From assembly GCA_016218025.1 (NCBI GenBank), contig JACRFD010000050.1, positions 1 to 64,000 on the forward strand: a DNA stretch of 64,000 nt, written 5' to 3'. The translations under genes were made by a program, and so were the position numbers. Shown piece after piece: positions 34,687 through 42,889 of this stretch. The notes under the pieces are model-generated. The model saw only the letters and a list, made by a program, of their open reading frames with translations, was not told the origin of the DNA and ran no database searches. The number at the start of each line of letters is the position of its first letter. Positions within the stretch are counted from its first letter, which is position 1. The DNA is from Ignavibacteriales bacterium. GTDB lineage: Bacteria; Bacteroidota; Ignavibacteria; UBA10030; SZUA-254.

Positions 34687-35790
34687 ATGAAGACACCGCC
34701 AAAAATACTAATTGTTGATGACGAAGATGCATTTCGAATGCTCTTAGCGGCAACACTTGAAGACGAAGGATTTGAGATAACAACAGCACCTGACGGAGAA
34801 CGCGCTATTGAATTTATAAACGATCACACTTTTGACATTGCATTATTGGATGTTCGTATGCCCGGTATCGATGGGATGGAAGTATTACAAAAAATCAGAC
34901 AGCTTTCACCTACAACAGACTGCATAATGCTTACCGGATTTCAAGATATCGATCTGGCTGTTAATGCTATTAAGAAGGGCGCAAAAGATTTTCTCGGAAA
35001 AACGCTGAGCGTGGATGAATTACTTTTAAGGATAAACAATGTTTTACGGGCTCATCAAGCAGAAGCACACATAACCGAAGTTCAACAAGATTATACTTCC
35101 AAATTGATGCACGATTTAATGTCGCCTCTTCATTCACTTCAATCGGCGATAGATTTTTTGGAGCAGGGGCTTGGCGGTCCGGTTACAGATCTTCAGAAAA
35201 AAGTTTTACTTGAAATAAACTCGATGCTCGGAAGTATGGATGCATTGTTGAACGATATGATAGATTTATCTTTGTTTGAATCGGGCAGAATCGACATCCA
35301 AAAAATTCCTTCAAACATAGATGAATTAATTCCCTCGGTTTGTGCGAGATTTAAACCGCAGATTTCAGTTAAGAACATCAAACTAAATATAAATATTGAA
35401 AATAATATACCGACCATAACAATTGATCCGGCAAGAATTGAACAAGTAACCAATAACTTGCTTGATAATGCCGTAAAATATACTCGTGAAAATGGCGAGA
35501 TCACTGTCTCCGTTTCAACAGTAATTGAAGAAGTTAATAATAAACCGACCGAGTTTGTAGAGGTTTCTGTTTCCGATACGGGGCAAGGTATTGGACATGC
35601 GGAACTGCCGTTCGTTTTTGACAAATTTAAAGAAGTGCTTACCGGAAAATCATCGGAGAAAAAAACAACCGGACTCGGACTTGCAATCTGCAGAAGCATA
35701 ATCGAAGCACATCACGGAAGCATGTCGGCAACATCGGAGCTTGGCAAGGGAAGCACATTCCGATTCCGCCTTCCTGCTGAAGCAACATAG
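34687..35790 (+). CDS. Soluble hybrid: response-regulator receiver plus histidine kinase
   Basis: Cytosolic signalling protein of 367 residues with no membrane segment. The receiver domain is first (about 5-120): acidic pair D11-D12 in ILIVDDEDAF, phospho-acceptor D55 in ALLDVRMPG, conserved lysine in FLGKTL. A HisKA dimerisation helix follows with candidate H142 (LMHDLMSPLHSLQ), then a HATPase domain with N box NLLDNAVKYT, G1 SDTGQGIG and G2 TTGLGLAIC. Receiver-first kinases of this type usually take phosphoryl signals from another kinase. No output regulator is adjacent. The histidine context HDLMSPL differs somewhat from the usual HELRTPL. The hrpB gene begins 64 nt after its stop. Confidence 0.88.
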   Translation: MKTPPKILIVDDEDAFRMLLAATLEDEGFEITTAPDGERAIEFINDHTFDIALLDVRMPGIDGMEVLQKIRQLSPTTDCIMLTGFQDIDLAVNAIKKGAKDFLGKTLSVDELLLRINNVLRAHQAEAHITEVQQDYTSKLMHDLMSPLHSLQSAIDFLEQGLGGPVTDLQKKVLLEINSMLGSMDALLNDMIDLSLFESGRIDIQKIPSNIDELIPSVCARFKPQISVKNIKLNINIENNIPTITIDPARIEQVTNNLLDNAVKYTRENGEITVSVSTVIEEVNNKPTEFVEVSVSDTGQGIGHAELPFVFDKFKEVLTGKSSEKKTTGLGLAICRSIIEAHHGSMSATSELGKGSTFRFRLPAEAT

Positions 35791-35854
35791 CCATATAGAA
35801 ATCTACAACACTCAGACGGTTTTAAATTCCCGCTTAAAACCGTTATATTCTTTC

Positions 35855-38305
35855 ATGCTGCCATCTCTACCAATCGATACTATTTTACCCAAACTTCGTA
35901 ATGCGTTTCAGCGCCGAAGAAATATTGTTCTTTCTGCTGAACCGGGTGCCGGAAAAACCACCCGCGTCCCGCTTGCATTGCTAAATGAACCCTGGCTTAA
36001 TGGTAAAAAAATAATTATGCTTGAACCGCGGCGATTAGCGGCAACCCGCTCTGCGGCGTTCATGGCAGAACAGATCCATGAAAAAGTCGGCGATACCATC
36101 GGATACAGAATACGAGGAGATAACCGCACCTGTAAATCTACAAAGATAGAGGTTGTTACAGAAGGAATACTTACACGCTTTTTACAAAACGACCCTTTGT
36201 TGCCCGACGTCGGTTTAATAATTTTTGATGAATTTCACGAACGTAGTATACATGCCGATCTCGGGTTAGCTTTATCTATCGATGTTCAGGAAAATCTTCG
36301 AAACGATTTAAGATTGCTTGTTATGTCGGCAACACTCGATGGCTCAGCAATAGCATCAATGCTGAACGATGCTGAAATTATAAAAAGCGAGGGGAGATCA
36401 TACCCGGTAACCACCCGGTATGCCACAGGCAATCTAAACGAAAATATTGAACAGTCGGCGGCATCTACTATTATGCAGGCACTTCGTCAAACTGAAGGAG
36501 ATATATTGGTGTTTCTTCCGGGTCAAAGTGAAATAAGAAGAACTGATTCGATATTGAGCGAAACACACCTTCCTGAAAATGTTTCTATTCACAAACTTTT
36601 TGGCGAAGCTCCGGTAGCGCTTCAGCAAAATGCTCTCACGCCCGCCCCACATGGTAAGAGAAAGGTGATCCTTTCTACAAGCATAGCAGAAACAAGTTTA
36701 ACTATTGATGGTGTTAGGGTTGTGATAGATTCTGGTTTGGCTCGCGTACCACGATTTGATACGAGGCGTGGAATGTCGGGTTTGGTTACCATCCCTGTAT
36801 CACAATCAAATGCCGACCAGAGGCGAGGTAGAGCAGGCAGACAGGCTCCAGGTGTTTGTTACCGGCTTTGGACAGAACAAAAAAATTCGGAACTTAAACA
36901 ATTTCCAAATCCGGAAATCACTGCAACTGATCTTGCTCCACTCGTTTTAGAATTTGCAAAATGGGGCACTCCGAACGGAAGTGGACTTAAATTTTTAAAC
37001 GAACCCCCCGAACAGCATTTGAATCAGGCAATAGATTTGTTAAAAAATCTTGGCGCATTAGATTTAAACGGAAAGCTGACAAATCACGGCGCAGCCATGT
37101 TAGATCTCGGCGTACACCCAAGGTTAGCCCATATGTTGATTCGAAGTATGGAATTCGATCTCGGGAGTCTCGCTTGTGATATTGCCGCGTTGCTTGAAGA
37201 ACGCGATTTTCTTGGCAATGAAAGCGACATTGATTTATACTCACGTTGGTCAGCCCTTTCGAACAATAAGTTTAGAGATTCTTACTCAGTACAACGTACA
37301 CTAAATCAATCAAAAAAATTGAAGGAGCTTCTAAATTTAAAAGAGACCCAAAATAACCCCGATAAGATCGGATTCTTGCTTGCACTTGCATACCCTGAAC
37401 GGATTGCGAAACGCAGAGAACCTGAAAGCAATCGATATCAACTAAGAAGCGGTATTGGTGCCGTTTTACCCAAAAAAAGTAATTTATCTAAAGAAGAATA
37501 TCTTGCAGTTGCCGATGTTGATGGGAGCGGAAATGAAGTGAAAATATTTTTAGCCGAACCGGTTTCAGAAAATGAAATAAATAATATCTTCTCAAATCAA
37601 ATTGAAACGGAAGATGAAATAAAATGGGATGGAAGAAGAGAAATGGTTGTTTCCCGCCGAATTAAAAAACTCGGCGCAATAATACTCTCTGAAACAAAGA
37701 TCGATACAGATTCTGAAACTGTAAGGTCGGCAATGATCGAAGGAATTCGGGAGATGGGACTTGATTCATTACCATGGACTCCTCACACAAATTCTTTGAG
37801 ATTAAGAAGCGTCTGGTTACGCAAACAAAATATAGAAATTTGGGATTTACCAAATCTTGAAGATGATTATCTACTTAAAACTCTCGACTCCTGGCTGATG
37901 CCGCACCTTGGTGGCATTACACGAAAACAATCTTTGTCTCAAATTGATCTGGAGAGTATAATCGAAGGATTATTTACATACAAGCAACAAAGAGAGTTGG
38001 ATAGACTGGCTCCAACATATTTAATTTTAAAAAATAAAAAAAGAATATCGCTAGATTATCAAATCAATGCACCTCCTGTGTTTGCTGTCCGGCTTCAGGA
38101 TATGCTTGGTGAAAAGACAACTCCTACTGTTTGTAGCGGTAAACTTAAAGTTATCATCCATCTACTCTCCCCCGCACGTCGTCCGATTGCTATAACTCAG
38201 GATTTACCGAGTTTCTGGAAAAATGCCTATCCTGAAGTCCGAAAACAAATGCGCGGCAGGTATCCAAAACATCGCTGGCCCGAAGATCCAACACAACAAT
38301 CATAA
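35855..38305 (+). CDS. hrpB: ATP-dependent RNA helicase HrpB
   Basis: DExH-box (SF2, DEAH/RHA-like) helicase of 816 residues, the normal length for HrpB. Walker A is AEPGAGKTT (residues 28-36). Motif II is FDEFHERS (D125-H128, a DEFH variant). Motif III is SATLDG and motif VI QRRGRAGRQAPGVCYRLW. The C-terminal HrpB-specific domain is present (RKQSLSQIDLESIIEGLFTYKQQRELDRLAPTYL and ending RYPKHRWPEDPTQ). I start it at the ATG at 35855; an upstream in-frame TTG at 35741 would overlap the kinase gene and add unrelated residues. The cellular role of HrpB is not well defined; RNA remodelling is presumed. Confidence 0.93.
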   Translation: MLPSLPIDTILPKLRNAFQRRRNIVLSAEPGAGKTTRVPLALLNEPWLNGKKIIMLEPRRLAATRSAAFMAEQIHEKVGDTIGYRIRGDNRTCKSTKIEVVTEGILTRFLQNDPLLPDVGLIIFDEFHERSIHADLGLALSIDVQENLRNDLRLLVMSATLDGSAIASMLNDAEIIKSEGRSYPVTTRYATGNLNENIEQSAASTIMQALRQTEGDILVFLPGQSEIRRTDSILSETHLPENVSIHKLFGEAPVALQQNALTPAPHGKRKVILSTSIAETSLTIDGVRVVIDSGLARVPRFDTRRGMSGLVTIPVSQSNADQRRGRAGRQAPGVCYRLWTEQKNSELKQFPNPEITATDLAPLVLEFAKWGTPNGSGLKFLNEPPEQHLNQAIDLLKNLGALDLNGKLTNHGAAMLDLGVHPRLAHMLIRSMEFDLGSLACDIAALLEERDFLGNESDIDLYSRWSALSNNKFRDSYSVQRTLNQSKKLKELLNLKETQNNPDKIGFLLALAYPERIAKRREPESNRYQLRSGIGAVLPKKSNLSKEEYLAVADVDGSGNEVKIFLAEPVSENEINNIFSNQIETEDEIKWDGRREMVVSRRIKKLGAIILSETKIDTDSETVRSAMIEGIREMGLDSLPWTPHTNSLRLRSVWLRKQNIEIWDLPNLEDDYLLKTLDSWLMPHLGGITRKQSLSQIDLESIIEGLFTYKQQRELDRLAPTYLILKNKKRISLDYQINAPPVFAVRLQDMLGEKTTPTVCSGKLKVIIHLLSPARRPIAITQDLPSFWKNAYPEVRKQMRGRYPKHRWPEDPTQQS

Positions 38306-38354
38306 TTGCATCGGTAAAATATTCAATAATTTGTTTCGTTTCCCCAAAAATCGC

Positions 38355-38855
38355 TTACCATTTCTCAAAATGAATTCTTGTTTGATCGAATCTATTGATA
38401 CTTTCGGGTTGCTCATCCGGATAACCGAACGGTATTATACAAAAAGGTATTATGTTGTTGGGCAACATAAACAGATTTGAAATGTGTTTCACTCTTTCTT
38501 CACGCGGATAAACGCCAACCCACACTGCTCCAAGCCCCAACTCTGTTGCTTCAATCAAAATATTTTCTGCGGCAGCAGAACTATCTTGAACCCACATTCC
38601 CTTTTTTATTTCCAGATTCAAATCGGCACATATAATAATGGCAGCCTGAGCCAAGGCAACCATTGAAGCATGAAAGTGAGTTTTAGAAAGTTGTTGCAGT
38701 GTAGAATGATCTTTAATAACTAAAAAATGCCATGGGCGTTCATTGCCGGCAGACGGAGCGGACATTGCAGCCCTTAATAATAAGTTAATATATTCATCGG
38801 AAACCTGTTTGTTGGTATAACGACGTATGCTTCTGCGTGTAAAGATCGAATTCAT
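38355..38855 (-). CDS. Nitroreductase-family FMN oxidoreductase
   Basis: Small FMN-dependent nitroreductase of 166 residues. FTRRSIRRYTNKQVSDEYINLLLRAAMSAPSAGNERPWHFLVIKD is the family's N-terminal FMN-binding block (RRSIR and PSAGNERPW). LGLGAVWVGVYPREERVKHISNLFMLPNNIIPFCIIPFGYPDE is the C-terminal part. It reduces nitro compounds, quinones or flavins with NAD(P)H; the substrate is unknown. The ATG at 38855 follows GAGGAA and is chosen over an upstream TTG at 38885. It converges with hrpB, with a 49-nt gap. Confidence 0.9.
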   Translation of the reverse strand: MNSIFTRRSIRRYTNKQVSDEYINLLLRAAMSAPSAGNERPWHFLVIKDHSTLQQLSKTHFHASMVALAQAAIIICADLNLEIKKGMWVQDSSAAAENILIEATELGLGAVWVGVYPREERVKHISNLFMLPNNIIPFCIIPFGYPDEQPESINRFDQTRIHFEKW

Positions 38856-38976
38856 TTTATGTTCCTCGTTGTTATATTTTTTCAATATATCAAGAATTTA
38901 TTTTAAAAACAGGCATTTCGATTCGTTTACAATTAATATCTTTTTTAATATTGTCGATAATAGATTAAGGTGCTTT

Positions 38977-39105
38977 ATGAAAATCGGCGATATGTTTTAT
39001 AATACAAATAGTGCATTTCAAATTACATTGCGTGAGATTGAAAGCACCGAAATCAATTCGAGGAAAGATATTGCCGAACAAATGCCGGCAGAGAAATCAT
39101 CTTAA
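38977..39105 (+). CDS. Possible 42-residue small protein
   Basis: Short reading frame starting ATG with AAGGTG about 5-10 nt upstream; it encodes MKIGDMFYNTNSAFQITLR and ends PAEKSS. It is soluble, without signal or membrane segment, charged in its C-terminal half, and of normal composition for a protein. Its stop codon overlaps the stop of the convergent methyltransferase gene by two bases, a compact arrangement often seen with real genes. No family is recognised, and chance remains possible at this length. Confidence 0.4.
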   Translation: MKIGDMFYNTNSAFQITLREIESTEINSRKDIAEQMPAEKSS

Positions 39106-39704
39106 ATTCTGGTTAACGAAGCTGACCATGCTGGTATTAATTTTTGAGGTTTTATGGTTTCAAAGAAACTATTTCTGATATAATTAACTCGAAAGCCATC
39201 TTTGAAATATTCTTTTATCTCTTCTTGAGTAACTCTTCTTGGTCCCCATCCAGGTGGTTCATTCTCACTAAAACATAATAATAAATATTTTCCATTCACC
39301 CTGAGGGCAGAGCGGATGCTCTGTACAAATTTTACTCTGGCAGTATCAGAGAAAACATGAAATAAACCTGAATCAATTATAGTGTCAAATTTTAATCCGA
39401 TAGTTTCGAGATTTAACGCGTCATGAATCATGAATAATCCGCTTGATCTATGCGCCCACGATTTTTTTCTGGCTTTTAAAATTGCGGCAGATGCAACGTC
39501 GACTCCGATTACGACTAATCCTCTGTCGGATAAATATATCGTATTCTCGCCGGTACCACATCCAACATCTAAAACTCTTCCGTTGATTTCACCTGCCGCC
39601 ATCCACTTAATTATTTCCTTCTGGGGTTTGTTGATTTCCCACGCCGGAGTTCCGTTATACGCCGACTCAAATGAGTTTACTATTTCTTCTTTTGAAATGC
39701 TCAT
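39102..39704 (-). CDS. Class I SAM-dependent methyltransferase
   Basis: Cytosolic methyltransferase of 200 residues. Motif I is VLDVGCGTGENTIYLSDRG (about 40-58), the acidic end of strand 2 is VIGVDVASAAILKAR, and motif IV is FDTIIDSGLFHVFSD. The N-terminal YNGTPAWEINKPQKEI word (about 16-31) is reminiscent of methyltransferases acting on thiols, halides or chalcogens (the thiopurine/tellurite TehB-like group), which read W..G..PWD. The substrate is therefore unknown but perhaps a small molecule. It lies 43 nt from the YceI gene on the same strand and may extend that operon. Confidence 0.85.
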   Translation of the reverse strand: MSISKEEIVNSFESAYNGTPAWEINKPQKEIIKWMAAGEINGRVLDVGCGTGENTIYLSDRGLVVIGVDVASAAILKARKKSWAHRSSGLFMIHDALNLETIGLKFDTIIDSGLFHVFSDTARVKFVQSIRSALRVNGKYLLLCFSENEPPGWGPRRVTQEEIKEYFKDGFRVNYIRNSFFETIKPQKLIPAWSASLTRI

Positions 39705-39747
39705 TCACATCCCGGCAAAACAAACAAATCAACAAATTATTTCAAAG

Positions 39748-40338
39748 TTATTTTTTCTCTTTGGTCATTTCAACATTAATAATAATACCAACATCTTCTC
39801 CCAGCATTACGCCGCCGGTTTCCAAAACTTTATTGTAAACAATTCCAAAATCTTTTCTGTTAATTGTTCCTTCGGCTTTGAATCCTGCCCTCGTGTTTCC
39901 CCATGGGTCTACCATTGTTCCGTTGAATTTTGTGCTCATCACAACAGATTTTGTTACGCCGTGCATAGTCAGATCACCAGTAATTTTATAACTATCTTTG
40001 CCGGTTTTTTCAAAAGACATACTTTTAAACGTAATCTCGGGATATTTTTCGGCATCAAAAAAATCTGTAGAACGCAAATGTTTATCTCTGCCTTCGTTAT
40101 CTGTATTTATACTTTTTGTTTTGATGGTTGCAGTTATTTTGCTTTCCGCAAAATCATCTTTTGTTTGAGTAAGATTTATATCAAAGTCGGTAAACCGCCC
40201 TGTGACTTCAGATATAACCATATGACTGATGTTGAACGATACTTTCGAGTGTGCAGCATCGAGCTTCCAGTTGGTTTGTGCATTCATTGCTATCGAAAAA
40301 ACAACGAAGATGATGGAGAATAATATGTTTTTTTTCAT
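39748..40338 (-). CDS. YceI-family periplasmic protein
   Basis: Secreted lipocalin-like protein of 196 residues with a signal peptide (about 1-20, ending MNAQ). The mature part (NWKLDAAHSKVSFNISHMVISEVTGRFTDFD, DFFDAEKYPEITFKSMSF, YKITGDLTMHGVTKSV and NRKDFGIVYN) is typical of the YceI family, which binds polyisoprenoid-like lipids. The exact role is unknown. It follows the FMN-reductase gene by 11 nt in an operon headed by a MarR regulator, an arrangement consistent with a stress or redox response. Confidence 0.9.
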   Translation of the reverse strand: MKKNILFSIIFVVFSIAMNAQTNWKLDAAHSKVSFNISHMVISEVTGRFTDFDINLTQTKDDFAESKITATIKTKSINTDNEGRDKHLRSTDFFDAEKYPEITFKSMSFEKTGKDSYKITGDLTMHGVTKSVVMSTKFNGTMVDPWGNTRAGFKAEGTINRKDFGIVYNKVLETGGVMLGEDVGIIINVEMTKEKK

Positions 40339-40349
40339 TTTGATTTTCC

Positions 40350-40946
40350 TTATAGTTTATTGATTTCTGTTTTTGATTTTTTCACTAAACTTGTTAGTTG
40401 TAAAGAGTTATTAATTAACTTGCGCATAATTGCCACAGATTTTTGATCTTTCAAAGAATCATTCTCATCAAATACCTCGTCTGCATTGCCGATAAAGAGT
40501 TGAGGTTGAGGTAATATTGTAACATTTAAAGCTGTCAGAATTTGTCTTAGATGAGATTGAGCGCGCATTGTACCGTACTTACCCGTTGAAGCTCCGAAAA
40601 TCACCGCCGATTTACCGTCTATAACATTTTTAACTGTCGATAACCAATCGATCGCATTTTTTAAAACTCCGGAGATCGAGTGGTTATACTCGGGCGTAGC
40701 GATAATAAGCATATCAACCGCAGCAACTTTATTTCTTATTAACTCTACTGAATGTGGAAACCCCGATTTTTCGAGATCGCTGTCGTATAAAGGTAAATTT
40801 AATTCTTTCAAATCCAACTCTTCAACATCAATTCCAAGTTCAACTGCAATTGACTTTGCAATCTTAAGTGCCTTCCGATTATAAGATTCTTTTCTTAAGC
40901 TTCCGGATATCGCAATTGCTTTTATGGTTGCGTTATCTTTATGCAC
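40350..40946 (-). CDS. NADPH-dependent FMN reductase (flavodoxin-fold)
   Basis: Flavodoxin-like oxidoreductase of 198 residues in the chromate/quinone-reductase group. The FMN phosphate-binding loop is AISGSLRKESYNRKAL (about 12-27); TPEYNHSISGVLKNAIDWLS (about 83-102) is the hallmark that contacts the flavin. SAVIFGASTGKYGTMRAQSHLR follows. It likely detoxifies quinones or metals with NAD(P)H. Its start overlaps the MarR gene by 8 nt, so it is probably under MarR control together with the downstream YceI gene. Confidence 0.9.
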   Translation of the reverse strand: MHKDNATIKAIAISGSLRKESYNRKALKIAKSIAVELGIDVEELDLKELNLPLYDSDLEKSGFPHSVELIRNKVAAVDMLIIATPEYNHSISGVLKNAIDWLSTVKNVIDGKSAVIFGASTGKYGTMRAQSHLRQILTALNVTILPQPQLFIGNADEVFDENDSLKDQKSVAIMRKLINNSLQLTSLVKKSKTEINKL

Positions 40947-41424
40947 CTTGATTTATTCTTTCAGGAAATTGTGCCTGCAAAGATAAGCCGAGTTTTTTTA
41001 ACAATGTCGCAAGCTGACTTTGCTCCGTTTCTGTAAGAACGGATGTCATGTTGGCAATATATTGGGCGTGTAATTTAAATTTATCTTTGAAGAGCTTACT
41101 GCCTTTCGTGGTCAGCTGCACGGTGGTAATCCTTCTGTCTTTTTTGCTGCGAATCCGCTTTACCAAATTCTCTTTCTCCAAATTATCGATCACACATGTT
41201 ATGTTTCCGCCTGTCACAAGCATTTTTTTTGTTAATTCGCCTAGAGTTAAGGGTCCTAAATGTCCAATACACTCTATCACTCCAAATTGCGGATCGGTTA
41301 GACCGAACGATCTGATGTTTTCAGTGCTGAGCTTTGCAAATGTCGCATTAGCACGCGCCAATTTTACCCACAGACTTAATGCAAGATTTATTTTTTTACT
41401 GTAATTCATATTGTTTTTATTCAT
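40939..41424 (-). CDS. MarR-family transcriptional regulator
   Basis: Winged-helix repressor of 161 residues. DPQFGVIECIGHLGPLTLGELTKKMLVTGGNITCVIDNLEKENLVKRIRSKKDRRITTVQLTTKGSKLF (about 45-115) contains the recognition helix and the DRR wing motif typical of MarR. N- and C-terminal helices form the dimer interface. It is the first gene of a three-gene minus-strand operon (MarR, FMN reductase, YceI) and probably represses it until a phenolic, quinone or oxidative signal appears. Candidate operator palindromes lie directly upstream. The start may be 15 nt downstream at a second ATG. Confidence 0.92.
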   Translation of the reverse strand: MNKNNMNYSKKINLALSLWVKLARANATFAKLSTENIRSFGLTDPQFGVIECIGHLGPLTLGELTKKMLVTGGNITCVIDNLEKENLVKRIRSKKDRRITTVQLTTKGSKLFKDKFKLHAQYIANMTSVLTETEQSQLATLLKKLGLSLQAQFPERINQGA

Positions 41425-41427
41425 AAT

Positions 41428-41441
41428 ATTTAAATTTAAAT
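41428..41441 (-). promoter_or_regulatory. Perfect palindrome upstream of marR-like gene (operator candidate)
   Basis: Perfect 14-bp palindrome ATTTAAATTTAAAT directly before the MarR start, with a further imperfect TTAAAT..ATTTAA pair to about 41454. The position fits autoregulation, but the region is very AT-rich. Confidence 0.35.
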
Positions 41442-41479
41442 TGTTTGGATTTAATATAAAAAACGTATGGGAGAAATTA

Positions 41480-41505
41480 AAAGTTCCCTTTAATTCCGGA
41501 ACTTT
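41480..41505. promoter_or_regulatory. Inverted repeat between divergent marR-like and membrane-protein genes
   Basis: Perfect 8-bp arms AAAGTTCC (41480-41487) and GGAACTTT (41498-41505) with a 10-nt spacer, in the 141-nt divergent gap. It is a candidate operator controlling one or both directions. Confidence 0.35.
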
Positions 41506-41565
41506 ATCTTTTTAAAAATCATTCTTATATTAAACCCTATCATAAAAATATATTGGAGAAATTGC

Positions 41566-42141
41566 ATGAAACAGTTAATTTTTGCGGCTATAGCCGGAGG
41601 TATTCTTCTATTTGTCTGGGGATGGCTCGCATGGACGATAGTGCCGGTTCACGATGGAACACTTCATAGCATAGAAAACGAAGAAGCCGTGGTAACAGCT
41701 ATGAATGTTAACATGGATAAAAAAGGTGTTTATGTATTTCCGGCAATGCCGGCATCTCACGATCCGGTTGCTGTTGAAGAGTATAATCAGAAATATCAGG
41801 CAGGACCTGTTGGTATGATTATCTATGATCCGCATGGTGGAGATCCCATGTCCGCAACTCAGATGATTATCGGAATAATCATCAGCATTTTATCTGCATT
41901 CCTTGCTGCTTGGTTTTTATCTAGAAGTACTGCCGCAGCATCGAATTATTTTGGAAGAGTTATATATATCGGAATGCTTGGTATTTTTATTACGCTTTTT
42001 TCTCACATCGTAAATTGGAACTGGATGAATTACCCGCTCGATTACACAACCGGATGGTCGTTGGATACAATCATTGGATGGATTTTTGCCGGATTGGGAA
42101 TTGCGGCGATAATAAAAACACGCAAAATTTCAGAAGCATAA
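41566..42141 (+). CDS. Hypothetical inner-membrane protein
   Basis: Membrane protein of 191 residues. An N-terminal helix (about 4-24) is followed by an extracytoplasmic loop (about 25-98) with VYVFPAMPASHDPVAVEEYNQKY and PVGMIIYDPHGGDPM. Three more helices lie at about 99-120, 130-150 and 163-181. TTGGAG precedes the ATG. The family seems conserved in related bacteria, but its function is not known to me. It is divergent from the MarR-like gene, and an inverted repeat in the shared promoter region could make it a MarR target; this is inference. A strong hairpin follows the stop. Confidence 0.75.
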   Translation: MKQLIFAAIAGGILLFVWGWLAWTIVPVHDGTLHSIENEEAVVTAMNVNMDKKGVYVFPAMPASHDPVAVEEYNQKYQAGPVGMIIYDPHGGDPMSATQMIIGIIISILSAFLAAWFLSRSTAAASNYFGRVIYIGMLGIFITLFSHIVNWNWMNYPLDYTTGWSLDTIIGWIFAGLGIAAIIKTRKISEA

Positions 42142-42150
42142 TATTTTATT

Positions 42151-42183
42151 TTTGTAGGTCGATGAATCTCGTCGACCTACAAA
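42151..42183. repeat. Strong 15-bp hairpin after the membrane-protein gene
   Basis: Arms 42151-42165 and 42169-42183 (TTTGTAGGTCGATGA and TCGTCGACCTACAAA) pair over 15 bp with one G-T wobble and a 3-nt loop. It may end the upstream transcript, but it has no T-run and looks like a dispersed palindromic repeat. Confidence 0.6.
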
Positions 42184-42196
42184 CCTATTAAAAATT

Positions 42197-42889
42197 ATGA
42201 CCGTAAAACAAATTCTATCCCGACTTGAATCGCTCGGCAATCCTGCTAACGTTGCCGGCATGGCACGCTATGGAATTGTTGCAAAAAAAGCTTTTGGTGT
42301 ATCCGCTCCGGCTCTTCGTCTGATTGCAAAAGAAATTGGGCGCAGCCATGAGTTAGCACAAAAATTATGGTCGACAGAAATTCTTGATGCCCGGATTCTG
42401 GCAGCATTCATTGACGATCCGATGCTCATTACCGAAAAACAGATGGAAGCATGGGTGATAGATTTCGACAATTGGGCTATTTGTGACGGCGTGTGCCTGC
42501 ATCTATTTCGTAAAACTCGATTCGCGTGGAAAAAAACCAAGCAATGGACAAAAAGGAGAGAAGAATTTGTAAAACGTGCGGGCTTTACATTGATGGCAAC
42601 GCTGGCAGTACACGACAAAGAAGCCGACGATAAGAAATTCCTTCAGCTTCTTCTATCCGTTAAGCGCGAATCGAAGAATGACCGAAATGGAGTTAAGAAA
42701 GCTGTCAACTGGGCACTGCGGCAGATTGGAAAAAGAAATCTTGCCTTGAATAAATATGCAATTCAAACCGCGAAAGAGATTAAAAAAACCGATTCACCTG
42801 CGGCGCGATGGATTGCAAGCGATGCGTTGAGAGAATTAATGAGTGATGCTGTTAGAAAAAGATTACAAAAAAATGTTAGCCAAAAGTGA
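42197..42889 (+). CDS. AlkD-like DNA alkylation repair protein
   Basis: HEAT-like-repeat DNA glycosylase of 230 residues in the DNA alkylation repair (AlkC/AlkD) family, which removes N3- and N7-alkylated purines without base flipping. Conserved blocks include ARYGIVAKKAFGVSAPALRLIAKEIGRSHELAQKLW, FDNWAICDGVCLHLF (with the aspartate corresponding to the catalytic Asp of AlkD) and KKAVNWALRQIGKRN. No signal peptide. It overlaps the next methyltransferase start by about 44 nt. A fragment resembling its VNWALRQIGKRN block recurs at 43668, after that methyltransferase gene. Confidence 0.9.
   Translation: MTVKQILSRLESLGNPANVAGMARYGIVAKKAFGVSAPALRLIAKEIGRSHELAQKLWSTEILDARILAAFIDDPMLITEKQMEAWVIDFDNWAICDGVCLHLFRKTRFAWKKTKQWTKRREEFVKRAGFTLMATLAVHDKEADDKKFLQLLLSVKRESKNDRNGVKKAVNWALRQIGKRNLALNKYAIQTAKEIKKTDSPAARWIASDALRELMSDAVRKRLQKNVSQK

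Noticed and set aside
35741..35854. N-terminal extension of HrpB from a TTG codon
   Set aside because: It overlaps the kinase gene and adds residues not found in HrpB; the ATG at 35855 leads straight into the conserved N-terminus.
39430..40323. Long open frame on the plus strand (297 codons)
   Set aside because: It lies antisense across the methyltransferase and YceI genes, both of which have clear family motifs; its translation is Phe/Cys/His-rich with no recognisable domain.
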